DNA of 24,432 bases, taken from Anaerolineaceae bacterium UBA6107. Its GTDB lineage: Bacteria; Chloroflexota; Anaerolineae; Anaerolineales; Anaerolineaceae. Shown here piece after piece: positions 7,940-14,991 of the stretch; the stretch's first letter is position 1, and each line of letters opens with the position of its first letter. The stretch covers positions 1 to 24,432 of the forward strand of contig DIWL01000024.1 in the NCBI GenBank assembly GCA_002428455.1. The letters run 5' to 3'. The position numbers and the translations under genes were made by a program. The notes beneath the pieces were generated by a model. The model saw only the letters and a list, made by a program, of their open reading frames with translations. It was not told the DNA's origin and ran no database searches.

Positions 7940-8070
7940 AGAGAAGCGCATGGACCGGTTTACTAACCGGTTGACGAGGATGAGGGTTCTTTACCGCGAG
8001 GTAAAGTTAACCGGCAGCACCGGGAAAATCGAAAGATCAGCGGATGCCCTCCAGGTCGACAAGACCTGAA
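7940..8070 (+). ncRNA. glmS ribozyme / riboswitch (glucosamine-6-phosphate-dependent self-cleaving RNA)
   Basis: The glmS leader carries the core of the glmS ribozyme. AGCGC starts at 7945, with cleavage predicted between A7945 and G7946, followed by ATGGAC. P1 is a 7-bp hairpin ACCGGTT/AACCGGT (7954-7960 and 7965-7971). The invariant TGACGAGG follows (7972-7979), then GAGGG (7982-7986) able to pair with CCCTC (8047-8051). The second core strand GCGGATGCCCTCC is at 8040-8052, and a 6-bp stem CAGGTC/GACCTG (8052-8068) matches the P4 position. In this known family, GlcN6P acts as a coenzyme for self-cleavage, exposing a 5'-OH RNA that is degraded and so repressing glmS. It ends about 80 nt before the glmS ATG. 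Between the two core strands there are 60 nt, compared with about 21 in the Thermoanaerobacter ribozyme as I recall it; the excess includes an extra hairpin (7989-8006). Confidence 0.92.
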
Positions 8071-8150
8071 CTTTCCAATCAACAATAAAATTCCTTTCCA
8101 GCGGAGATATTGCATCTCCATCAATCCATGTTTCTTCATAGGAGGAATAG

Positions 8151-9992
8151 ATGTGTGGAATCGTCGGTTATATCGGTAACAGAAACGCGACACCGATAAT
8201 TCTCAACGGATTAAAGAAGCTGGAATACCGCGGATATGATTCTGCTGGCCTGGCTGTATTAACCAATGGGAAGATAGAAGTCCGCAGAAATGCGGGAAAA
8301 CTCAGCAATCTTGCCAACAACATCCACACCGATCCGATTGCAGGGACAATTGGCATCGGGCATACCCGCTGGGCTACCCATGGTGAACCCACCGCTCGCA
8401 ATGCCCATCCGCATCTCTCAAGCACCGGGGAAGTGGTCGTTGTGCATAATGGGATCGTTGAAAACTTTATCGAACTAAAAGAAGAACTGCTCGCTGAAGG
8501 CGTAGTATTCCAATCGGATACAGATACAGAGACAATTGTTCACCTGGTGGACAAATACTACTCTGTCACGAATGATCTTGAATTAGCGGTGCGCCGTGCG
8601 CTCGAACTGCTCAAAGGTGCGCACGGGATTGTTGTGTTCTCCTCCCGTGAGCCGGATAAGATCATTGCAGCCCGCATTGGCAATGCCGGTGGTGTCGTGA
8701 TCGGACGGGGAAAGGATGAGAACTTTATTGCCTCGGATATCCCTGCGATTCTTGAACATACCCGGCAGCTGATCTTCCTGGAATCCAGGCAAATGGCCGT
8801 AGTAACTCAACAAGGGGTCAGGATCACGACGATCGAAGGGAATCCTGTCGAAATACAACTCTCTACTGTCGCGTGGGATCCTGTTTCAGCGGAAAAGGGA
8901 GAATACCGGCATTTTATGCAAAAAGAAATCCATGAGCAGGTTCGATCCCTGACCGACACATTGGCCGGAAGAGTGAACTTCGTGGATGGAACTATTCGTT
9001 TACCGGAACTGAACCTGAATCCGGAAAAGGCAAAAAACATCAACAAGATCGTCCTGACAGCGTGCGGGACAGCTTCACATGCCGGCATGGTGGGTCGAAT
9101 CCTGATCGAACGCATTGCGCGAATACCAGCGGTGATGGAGATTGCTTCAGAATTTCGTTATTCGGATCCGATCGTAGACGAACACACGACGGTAATTGCT
9201 ATCAGTCAATCTGGGGAAACTGCCGATACTCTGGCTGCCATGGAAGAAGCCAGGAAGAAGGGTTCCACTATTTGGTCGATCGTTAACGCGATCGGATCTC
9301 AGGCGATGCGTGTTGCTGACGGCTACATCTCAATGCAGACAGGCCCTGAGATCGGGGTGGCATCAACCAAGGCATTTACCGCTCCTCTAGTTGACCTTTA
9401 TATGCTGGCGGTGCTGCTGGCTGACCAAAGAGGAACACTACCTGTAAAAGAGCGGCAACGCCTGGTAAGAGATCTCAGCCTTGTACCGGAATTAGCCGGC
9501 CGCTGCCTCGACCGTGAAAGCGAGGTGGAAGAGACTGCAGCGTTATTGAAGGATAGCCGCGATATGTTATACCTGGGCCGTGGAATCAATATGCCGATCG
9601 CCTATGAAGGTGCATTGAAATTAAAAGAAATTTCCTATATTCATGCTGAGGCATACCCGGCTGGTGAAATGAAACATGGCCCGATCGCATTGATCGACAA
9701 AGATATGCCAGTACTGGCGATCGCAACCCGTGACCCGTGGTATGAAAAAATGATCTCACAGATCGAGCAAGCCAAAGCCAGGGGCGGCATCGTAATTGCC
9801 GTAGCGACGGAAGGGGATGAACGGGTTAAGGATTTGGTTGATCGCGTGTTGTGGGTACCAGAGACACCCTGGATGCTCAGCCCGGTGATTACCGCGATAC
9901 CGTTGCAGATTTTGGCTTATCACATTGCATCTATGCGAGGTCTCGATGTGGATCAACCCAGGAATCTTGCAAAATCCGTGACCGTGGAATAA
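8151..9992 (+). CDS. glmS: Glutamine--fructose-6-phosphate aminotransferase (isomerizing)
   Basis: Cytoplasmic enzyme converting fructose-6-phosphate and glutamine to glucosamine-6-phosphate, the entry to UDP-GlcNAc and peptidoglycan synthesis. At 613 residues it is the full family length. The N-terminal class II glutamine amidotransferase domain has nucleophile Cys2 after Met removal, HTRWATHG (71-78) and oxyanion HNG (99-101). Two SIS domains follow, with CGTASH (305-310) and SQSGETADT (352-360). The C-terminus is the canonical DQPRNLAKSVTVE. AGGAGG at 8140-8145 fixes the ATG start. The gene lies downstream of a glmS ribozyme, so feedback repression by its own product is likely. It ends in a very strong terminator. 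Confidence 0.98.
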   Translation: MCGIVGYIGNRNATPIILNGLKKLEYRGYDSAGLAVLTNGKIEVRRNAGKLSNLANNIHTDPIAGTIGIGHTRWATHGEPTARNAHPHLSSTGEVVVVHNGIVENFIELKEELLAEGVVFQSDTDTETIVHLVDKYYSVTNDLELAVRRALELLKGAHGIVVFSSREPDKIIAARIGNAGGVVIGRGKDENFIASDIPAILEHTRQLIFLESRQMAVVTQQGVRITTIEGNPVEIQLSTVAWDPVSAEKGEYRHFMQKEIHEQVRSLTDTLAGRVNFVDGTIRLPELNLNPEKAKNINKIVLTACGTASHAGMVGRILIERIARIPAVMEIASEFRYSDPIVDEHTTVIAISQSGETADTLAAMEEARKKGSTIWSIVNAIGSQAMRVADGYISMQTGPEIGVASTKAFTAPLVDLYMLAVLLADQRGTLPVKERQRLVRDLSLVPELAGRCLDRESEVEETAALLKDSRDMLYLGRGINMPIAYEGALKLKEISYIHAEAYPAGEMKHGPIALIDKDMPVLAIATRDPWYEKMISQIEQAKARGGIVIAVATEGDERVKDLVDRVLWVPETPWMLSPVITAIPLQILAYHIASMRGLDVDQPRNLAKSVTVE

Positions 9993-10029
9993 AACGAAAT
10001 CGCCTGATCACTCAGGCGATTTCGTTTTT
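9991..10029. terminator. 17-bp perfect-stem terminator shared by glmS and the convergent regulator
   Basis: The left arm 9991-10007 and right arm 10012-10028 are perfectly complementary over 17 bp with a 4-nt loop TCAC, and the right arm runs into a T tract (GTTTTT). The left arm begins within the glmS TAA stop. On the minus strand, the right arm encodes the last residues of the regulator and its TGA stop, while the rest of the stem serves as that gene's terminator with an A/T-rich tail. Confidence 0.9.
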
Positions 10030-10566
10030 GATCAAGACTATTAATGAGTTTAGTATCCCGTTCACCATTACTTTGTCCTGGAATAAGATGGAAAAAGGTT
10101 CCTGGTTGATCCGGATCAGGGGTCCTTTTTTCCCGGCTTCCCAGCTGAGATTGATTCCCAGTGGTGCGAGTTCACTGATAATCCGGTTCAGACGGATGGA
10201 TGGTGAGAGGATGACATCCCGGGAAGAAGGGCAGGAGGAGAGGATCATTTGCGCGATCCTATAAGCGATTGTGTTGGTGTGATCCGGAGGGGAAACTTTC
10301 CCCATTAGTTCTTTCAGTAAAACAGAAAGGATCGATCGGGTTGTCGCAATCGGAACTGAATCTACCAATTGATATTGTCTTGCGGGTCTGCCTGGGGTTG
10401 AGTAACGCACTTTAAGTGGATGTGCAACGATTTCACCCCGATACAACAACTGCCTGATGTGATATTGAATATCTGCCTTGGTGAGATCAAGCGTGCGGCT
10501 TATTTGATCGACACTTGCGGGTTGATTTTGTTGTAGATATTGTTTGATTTGAGACGAAGTATTCAT
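10012..10566 (-). CDS. Winged-helix transcriptional regulator, SufR/COG2345-like, lacking Fe-S cysteines
   Basis: A 184-residue protein. Residues 1-70 form a winged helix-turn-helix (SVDQISRTLDLTKADIQYHI, then the wing VRYSTPGRPARQYQL) of the ArsR/DeoR-like type seen in SufR and COG2345 regulators. The C-terminal part (ELAPLGINLSWEAG... LIRINQEPFSILFQDKVMVNG) follows the shape of the COG2345 output domain, where SufR-type proteins have cysteines around a CPF-like motif. Here those positions are Glu and other residues, and the only cysteine is in SSCPSS, so an Fe-S cluster of the SufR type is unlikely. The start ATG (10564-10566) has no clear ribosome site. It is divergent from nuoB, with overlapping promoters, which makes it a candidate local regulator of the nuo genes. 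The target and ligand are unknown. Confidence 0.75.
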   Translation of the reverse strand: MNTSSQIKQYLQQNQPASVDQISRTLDLTKADIQYHIRQLLYRGEIVAHPLKVRYSTPGRPARQYQLVDSVPIATTRSILSVLLKELMGKVSPPDHTNTIAYRIAQMILSSCPSSRDVILSPSIRLNRIISELAPLGINLSWEAGKKGPLIRINQEPFSILFQDKVMVNGILNSLIVLIKNEIA

Positions 10567-10580
10567 TAATTGATAATTAA
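10566..10580. promoter_or_regulatory. Candidate operator palindrome at the start of the regulator gene
   Basis: TTAATT-GAT-AATTAA is a perfect 6-bp inverted repeat with a 3-bp centre, just upstream of (and touching) the regulator's start codon and downstream of its predicted promoter. It sits where an autoregulatory operator would be expected. A/T-rich sequence makes chance palindromes common, so this is suggestive only. Confidence 0.4.
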
Positions 10581-10599
10581 GAAAAAGAAATTTATATTA

Positions 10600-10627
10600 A
10601 TTATAGGCTTGACACAGCAAAAAGCAA
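10600..10627 (-). promoter_or_regulatory. Promoter of the winged-helix regulator
   Basis: On the minus strand, TTGCTT (10622-10627), a 16-bp spacer and a perfect TATAAT (10600-10605). It overlaps the divergent nuoB promoter over most of its length, so the two cannot easily be occupied together. Confidence 0.6.
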
Positions 10628-10636
10628 GTATAGAAT
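10609..10636 (+). promoter_or_regulatory. Sigma-70-type promoter of the nuo operon
   Basis: A perfect TTGACA (10609-10614), a 16-bp spacer and TAGAAT (10631-10636). Expected start is near 10643, about 20 nt before the nuoB ATG. It overlaps the divergent regulator promoter. Confidence 0.75.
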
Positions 10637-10664
10637 GTAAATAATCCCAAAGAGCGAGGTGACT

Positions 10665-11330
10665 ATGGAAGCCAACCAGGATTTGTATAAACCAGGTTAT
10701 GAAATACCTGAAGAACTGCGCCAGCAAGTAACTATTACAACGCTGGAACGAATTTATAACTGGGGACGTAGTAATTCCATGTGGCCAATGATGTTTGGCC
10801 TGGCCTGTTGCGCGATCGAAATGATCTGCACGGCAGCCAGCCGGTATGATTTTTCACGATTTGGTATGGAAGTGATGCGGCCGAGCCCGCGCCAGGCTGA
10901 TGTGATGATCGTGGCTGGAACGGTGACCAAAAAGATGCTGCCGCAGATCGTCCGATTGTACAACCAGATGTCATTGCCCAAGTATGTGTTGGCGATGGGT
11001 GCCTGTGCCTGTGGCGGAGGTCCTTTCAAGGAAGGGTACAACGTTGTGCCAGGAATTGATACCTACATCCCGGTCGATGTGTACGTTACGGGTTGCCCGC
11101 CAACACCTCAGGGCTTGCTGAACGGATTACTCACATTGCAAAAGAAGATCAAAATGGAACAGATGAAGGAAACGGGCTGGTATTCCAAAGAACCTGTTGT
11201 GGAGGTTCCGATACCCATTCTTGGACCTGATGTTTATGATCCACGAAAAAGCGATCTGATCTATACGGAAACACACAAACCGGAAGTACTCTCCACCGAG
11301 GAATCAACAATGGAAGGAGAATCAAAATGA
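10665..11330 (+). CDS. nuoB: NADH-quinone oxidoreductase subunit B
   Basis: Complex I subunit carrying the terminal [4Fe-4S] cluster N2, which passes electrons to quinone at the peripheral-arm/membrane interface. The start chosen is the ATG at 10665 with GAGGT just upstream; a GTG at 10659 would overlap that ribosome site. The product has 221 residues, with a C-terminal extension of about 60 residues beyond the core. The cluster ligands are visible: the tandem Cys48-Cys49 in GLACCAIEM, Cys114 in GACACGGGPF and Cys144 in VTGCPPTPQG. It heads the operon directly; no nuoA precedes it, which is unusual compared with the common nuoA-B-C-D order. Its TGA overlaps the nuoCD ATG (ATGA). Confidence 0.96.
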   Translation: MEANQDLYKPGYEIPEELRQQVTITTLERIYNWGRSNSMWPMMFGLACCAIEMICTAASRYDFSRFGMEVMRPSPRQADVMIVAGTVTKKMLPQIVRLYNQMSLPKYVLAMGACACGGGPFKEGYNVVPGIDTYIPVDVYVTGCPPTPQGLLNGLLTLQKKIKMEQMKETGWYSKEPVVEVPIPILGPDVYDPRKSDLIYTETHKPEVLSTEESTMEGESK

Positions 11331-13072
11331 CAGATCAACCTGGTCTTGACCCTACTTATTCCGATCTATTGAATGAATTTCCTCAAGCCGTGGAGCTGGA
11401 AGCGCGTCCGGGTTTTACCGGGGTGGTTGTACTTACCTCCGCATTAATCGACGTCATGACCTATTTACGGGATCGGAAGGGGTATGATTATCTTTCCTCG
11501 GTTACCGCTGTGGATGATTTTCCGGAGGATAAATTGGAGATTGTTTACCTCCTCTTTAAAACCACCGGAGGCGGAATAATTGAGCTGAAAGTGTTTACCC
11601 AGCGCGATGAACCTGTCGTACCCAGTATTACACCACTGTATCAAGGCGCGGAATTCCAGGAGCGCGAAGTTTGGGATCTCTACGGAGTAAAATTCACCGG
11701 TCATCCGGATCTTCGGCGCTTGCTCCTGTGGGAGGGATTTTCCGGGCATCCGTTGCGCAAGGACTGGAAAGAACCTTTTTACGAGGAAGAGGTAAAGCCT
11801 TTCAAAACCCGCTGGCCGGAAGGGAAGGGCGTGCGCAGCGAAAATTTGAACCCGTTCAAAGATAATGTGCAATATCCACGCGATTTTGACCCCAATACTT
11901 ACGAACCCGATGCGGACAGGAGTGTTTACAAACTCCTGGAATCTCAGATTCCGGCAGAGACTGGAGATTTTAAGGTTGATCATCTGGTGGTGAATATAGG
12001 GCCACAACATCCATCCACACACGGCGTTTTCCGCATGGCAGCTCTGCTGGAAGGCGAAAAAGTACTGGCCTTGAAACCTGTGATTGGCTATCTGCACCGC
12101 AATCATGAAAAGATCGGAGAACGCAATACCTTCGTTCAGAACATGCCCTTCACTGACCGCATGGATTACTTATCCTCAATGAGCAACAATTTCGGATACG
12201 CGATCACGGTCGAAAAATTACTAGGGGTAAAACCCCCTGAACGGGCTGAGTATTTACGTGTAATGATGGCTGAGTTGACGAGGATTGCCAGCCACACAAT
12301 GGCGATCGGGTTTTTGCTCAATGATCTGGGCGCGTTTTTCACCCCATCACTTTATGCATTGGAAGAACGCGAGCTCATCCTGGACATTTTTGAGTCAGTT
12401 GCCGGTTCGCGGATGATGTGCAATTACTTCCGCTTTGGCGGAGTCGTTCGTGATATTCCTGAAGAAACCCTGAAAAGTGTAAAAAAATTGGTGGAGGATC
12501 GCTTACCCCGAAAAGTGGATGACCTTGATCGCTACCTTACGGACAATGAAATTGTCCGCGTCCGCTGCGAAGGAATTGGTGTGTTAACCGCTGAGGAAGC
12601 GATCGCTTACTCAGCCAGTGGACCGATTCTTCGTGCATCAGGCGTGCCTTACGATATCCGGAAGGTGGATCCATACAGTATTTACGACCGGCTGGAATTT
12701 GATGTCTGCTACCGGCAACATGGTGATGTGTATGATCGCTACCTGGTCCGGCTGGATGAAATCCGGCAAAGTTTACGCATCCTGAAACAGGTTATTAATC
12801 AGATTCCGGAAGGACCGATCATGACTGGCAAGGTGCAATACATGGTAAAAGTCCCTGCCGGAGAAGCTTATGGCAGGGTTGAAGGTCCGCGTGGTGAGTT
12901 AGGTTTCTACGTGGTTTCGGATGGAAAACCAAATCCCAAACGCTACCATGTACGCGCGCCATCAATGATCAACACAACAAGTCTCGAGAAAATGTGCGTG
13001 GGCGGCAAGATTGCTGATGCGGTTACCATACTTGGGGCTGTTGATGTTGTTCTAGGCGAAGTCGATCGATAG
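11327..13072 (+). CDS. nuoCD: NADH-quinone oxidoreductase fused subunits C and D
   Basis: A 581-residue fusion of the 30-kDa (NuoC) and 49-kDa (NuoD) complex I subunits. The NuoC part occupies about residues 1-150, with the signature QEREVWDLYGVKFTGHPDLRR (111-131) and HPLRKDW. After a linker, the NuoD part begins near residue 216 with VDHLVVNIGPQHPSTHGVFR (His228 and His232 in the quinone-site loop) and continues with GYLHRNHEK and NMPFTDRMDYLSS. The CxxC nickel-binding pairs of hydrogenase large subunits are absent at both ends, so it is a complex I subunit and not a group 4 hydrogenase. The start overlaps nuoB by ATGA, with an AAGGAGA ribosome site. NuoCD fusions are known in several bacteria. 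nuoI follows after 15 bp. Confidence 0.95.
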   Translation: MTDQPGLDPTYSDLLNEFPQAVELEARPGFTGVVVLTSALIDVMTYLRDRKGYDYLSSVTAVDDFPEDKLEIVYLLFKTTGGGIIELKVFTQRDEPVVPSITPLYQGAEFQEREVWDLYGVKFTGHPDLRRLLLWEGFSGHPLRKDWKEPFYEEEVKPFKTRWPEGKGVRSENLNPFKDNVQYPRDFDPNTYEPDADRSVYKLLESQIPAETGDFKVDHLVVNIGPQHPSTHGVFRMAALLEGEKVLALKPVIGYLHRNHEKIGERNTFVQNMPFTDRMDYLSSMSNNFGYAITVEKLLGVKPPERAEYLRVMMAELTRIASHTMAIGFLLNDLGAFFTPSLYALEERELILDIFESVAGSRMMCNYFRFGGVVRDIPEETLKSVKKLVEDRLPRKVDDLDRYLTDNEIVRVRCEGIGVLTAEEAIAYSASGPILRASGVPYDIRKVDPYSIYDRLEFDVCYRQHGDVYDRYLVRLDEIRQSLRILKQVINQIPEGPIMTGKVQYMVKVPAGEAYGRVEGPRGELGFYVVSDGKPNPKRYHVRAPSMINTTSLEKMCVGGKIADAVTILGAVDVVLGEVDR

Positions 13073-13087
13073 GTAGAAGGAGAGAAA

Positions 13088-13660
13088 ATGAACGGACTCG
13101 GTTTAGTAAAAGGGCTGGCACTAACTTTCAAACATTTTTTCTCCACTTACGTGGCGGATATTTTTGGCGGGAAAAATTCCATAAGGCGACGTGGCACGAT
13201 AGACGCCGATGGTCTATTCACCATACAATACCCTGAAGAATCAGTGGTGATCCCGGAAGAATTTCGGGTAATTCCGTTTCTCGTTTACACACTGGGGGAG
13301 GATGGACAGCGTAAATATCGCTGTACTGCATGTGGCATTTGTTCAAAAGTGTGCCCGACACAATGTATTTGGATTACGCGCATGAAAGATCCTGAGACGG
13401 GTAAACCGATAACATCATCGCAGGAATTCTACATTGATGTTGACAAGTGCATGAACTGTGGAACGTGCGCAGAATTCTGCCCATTTGATGCAATCAAGAT
13501 GGATCATGATTACCGTATCGCTTCCTATACACGTGGCGAAACGCATATTTATCCAAAACCCCAGTTGGGTAAACCTCTTGAATACTATGCTAAAATTCGA
13601 CCATTGAATTATGCGGTTGAGGAGGCGGAACGGGCGGCGAAAGCTCAGCCCAGGCAGTAA
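13088..13660 (+). CDS. nuoI: NADH-quinone oxidoreductase subunit I (8Fe ferredoxin)
   Basis: A 190-residue ferredoxin-like subunit that carries clusters N6a and N6b and links the electron chain to NuoB. Two four-cysteine motifs are visible: Cys79/82/85 with Cys89 and a further Cys93 (CTACGICSKVCPTQC), and Cys111/114/117 with Cys121 (CMNCGTCAEFCP). An amphipathic N-terminal helix (LGLVKGLALTFKHFFSTYV) fits the membrane-contacting segment of NuoI. GAAGGAGAG upstream supports the ATG at 13088. It follows nuoCD by 15 bp. A formate-hydrogenlyase-type HyfH/HycF relative is the alternative, but its nuoB/nuoCD partners make NuoI the better call. Confidence 0.93.
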   Translation: MNGLGLVKGLALTFKHFFSTYVADIFGGKNSIRRRGTIDADGLFTIQYPEESVVIPEEFRVIPFLVYTLGEDGQRKYRCTACGICSKVCPTQCIWITRMKDPETGKPITSSQEFYIDVDKCMNCGTCAEFCPFDAIKMDHDYRIASYTRGETHIYPKPQLGKPLEYYAKIRPLNYAVEEAERAAKAQPRQ

Positions 13661-13661
13661 T

Positions 13662-13991
13662 ATGAACTTGTTGAATTCTGATACTGAGATTCTGTTTCCG
13701 GTCAGGGTGATTCCATCGCTGCGCGATTTGCGTGGAGCACAATGGATGGAACTGATCGACCGTCTTACGAATTTGCCTGCTGAAAATGATGAAGTTGTGG
13801 CATTCAGTCTGATGATGGTGAGACTGGGCGGGTGTAATGCCTGTAATGCAGACTCTTTTAGAGCGATGCGTGGATGCACTCATTGCGCCAGGTTGACCAT
13901 CCGACGATTCAAGAATTCGGACCAGGATTTAATAGATTTGCTAAAGTCTGCCAGAGAAGAAGTAAGAGAGTACCTGGATAAATACCAGTGA
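13662..13991 (+). CDS. Small CxxC/CxxC protein coupled to nuoI
   Basis: A 109-residue protein starting at the ATG one base after the nuoI TAA (TAATATG), so probably translated by coupling; a longer in-frame start at 13611 would overlap nuoI by 50 bp. It has two cysteine pairs, Cys58-x2-Cys61 (GGCNAC) and Cys72-x2-Cys75 (GCTHC), with 10 residues between them, flanked by helices (RGAQWMELIDRLTNLP; SDQDLIDLLKSAREEVREYLDKYQ). This arrangement could bind zinc or an Fe-S cluster. I do not recognise the family. Its position as the last gene of a complex I cluster suggests an accessory role, for example assembly or electron transfer, but this is only inference from context. Confidence 0.7.
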   Translation: MNLLNSDTEILFPVRVIPSLRDLRGAQWMELIDRLTNLPAENDEVVAFSLMMVRLGGCNACNADSFRAMRGCTHCARLTIRRFKNSDQDLIDLLKSAREEVREYLDKYQ

Positions 13992-14073
13992 ATCTTGATC
14001 AGGGTACCGACTTAATCCTGATCACCTGTAATTGATTATTAGTGGATCATCAATCCAATATAAAGGAAAATTC

Positions 14074-14985
14074 ATGACGGAAAACACCGTTAATCAGAAA
14101 ATCGTAGGAGTTCGATTTTCAAAAGTAGGAAAAGTTTACAACTTCGACGCGACAAACCTTGATAACATACAAAAGGGGGATGTGGTGGTTGTGGAAACCA
14201 GTCGCGGCTGGCAGTTGGGAGAGGTCGTCTCATTTGTCGACCCAGCCAGTCAGCCGCCGGAAACCTCCTGGAAACCACTGGACAGACTGGCTACTCCAAA
14301 GGATCTCATGCAACGGCAATCCTGGCAAAATCTGGAGCCGGAAGTTGTTGAAAAATGCGTTGCGCGGGTGAAAGAGCTACACTTGAACCATGTAAAGGTC
14401 GTTTCTAGCGAATATAGCTTTGACGGTAGTAAATTGACTATATTATTCTGCAGCGATACCGAGGACAAGGTGGAATTGAAATCCCTGCGTTCGGACATGC
14501 AGAAAATGTACGCTCCGGCTCAGGTGGAATTAAGGCAGATCGGACCCCGCGATGTGGCAAAGACTATGGGGGGAATGGGCGCGTGCGGTTTGGAATGCCG
14601 TTGTTGCACGCGTTTCATCACCGAATTCAGTTCGATTTCGATTAAGATGGCCAAGGAACAAGGGATCTCACTGACACCGGCGGAGATCACAGGAATGTGC
14701 GGTAGATTACGCTGCTGTCTGATTTATGAGTATGATAACTACGTAGAAGCCCGGAAGTTATTGCCAAAAAAGAATAAACGGGTTATGACCCCGGATGGAG
14801 AAGGCAAGGTTGTTGATGTTCAGGTCTTACGGGGTTTGGTTGTCGTTGAGTTACCTGAACGCGGTAAACGTGAATTTGATCAAAACGATATCCAACTGCT
14901 TGAAGAGACTGAGATCCTCAATAAAGCTGCCACCTCCTTTGTTTCAAAGCATGTGGGAGGAAATAAGCAGGGTCAGCGCCATTAA
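14074..14985 (+). CDS. ricT: PSP1-domain protein, RicT (YaaT)-like
   Basis: A 303-residue PSP1-family protein. The start is ATG 14074 (MTENTVNQKIVGVRFSKVGKVYNF) with AAAGGA at 14062-14067. The PSP1 core contains the cysteine set GACGLECRCC (Cys171, 175, 177, 178) and GMCGRLRCC (Cys209, 214, 215). The C-terminal segment (KKNKRVMTPDGEGKVVDVQVLRGLVVVEL) looks like a small beta barrel. In Bacillus subtilis, RicT acts with RicA and RicF as a complex carrying [4Fe-4S] clusters that promotes mRNA maturation by RNase Y. The conserved cysteines here fit that. No ricA or ricF partner is seen in the window. It may share a transcript with the LmbE gene 6 bp downstream. Confidence 0.9.
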   Translation: MTENTVNQKIVGVRFSKVGKVYNFDATNLDNIQKGDVVVVETSRGWQLGEVVSFVDPASQPPETSWKPLDRLATPKDLMQRQSWQNLEPEVVEKCVARVKELHLNHVKVVSSEYSFDGSKLTILFCSDTEDKVELKSLRSDMQKMYAPAQVELRQIGPRDVAKTMGGMGACGLECRCCTRFITEFSSISIKMAKEQGISLTPAEITGMCGRLRCCLIYEYDNYVEARKLLPKKNKRVMTPDGEGKVVDVQVLRGLVVVELPERGKREFDQNDIQLLEETEILNKAATSFVSKHVGGNKQGQRH

Positions 14986-14991
14986 AAAGAA

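Noticed and set aside
11327..13072. Group 4 [NiFe]-hydrogenase large subunit
   Set aside because: The N- and C-terminal CxxC nickel-binding pairs are missing; GPQHPSTHG and the rest match NuoD.
13611..13661. Longer start for the small CxxC protein inside nuoI
   Set aside because: The added 17 residues are Arg-rich read-through of nuoI coding sequence; the ATG just after the nuoI stop gives a natural coupled start.
13997..14023. GATCAGG/CCTGATC inverted repeat as terminator before ricT
   Set aside because: The 7-bp stem has a 13-nt loop and no T tract behind it. It may be a weak hairpin, but I do not call it a terminator.
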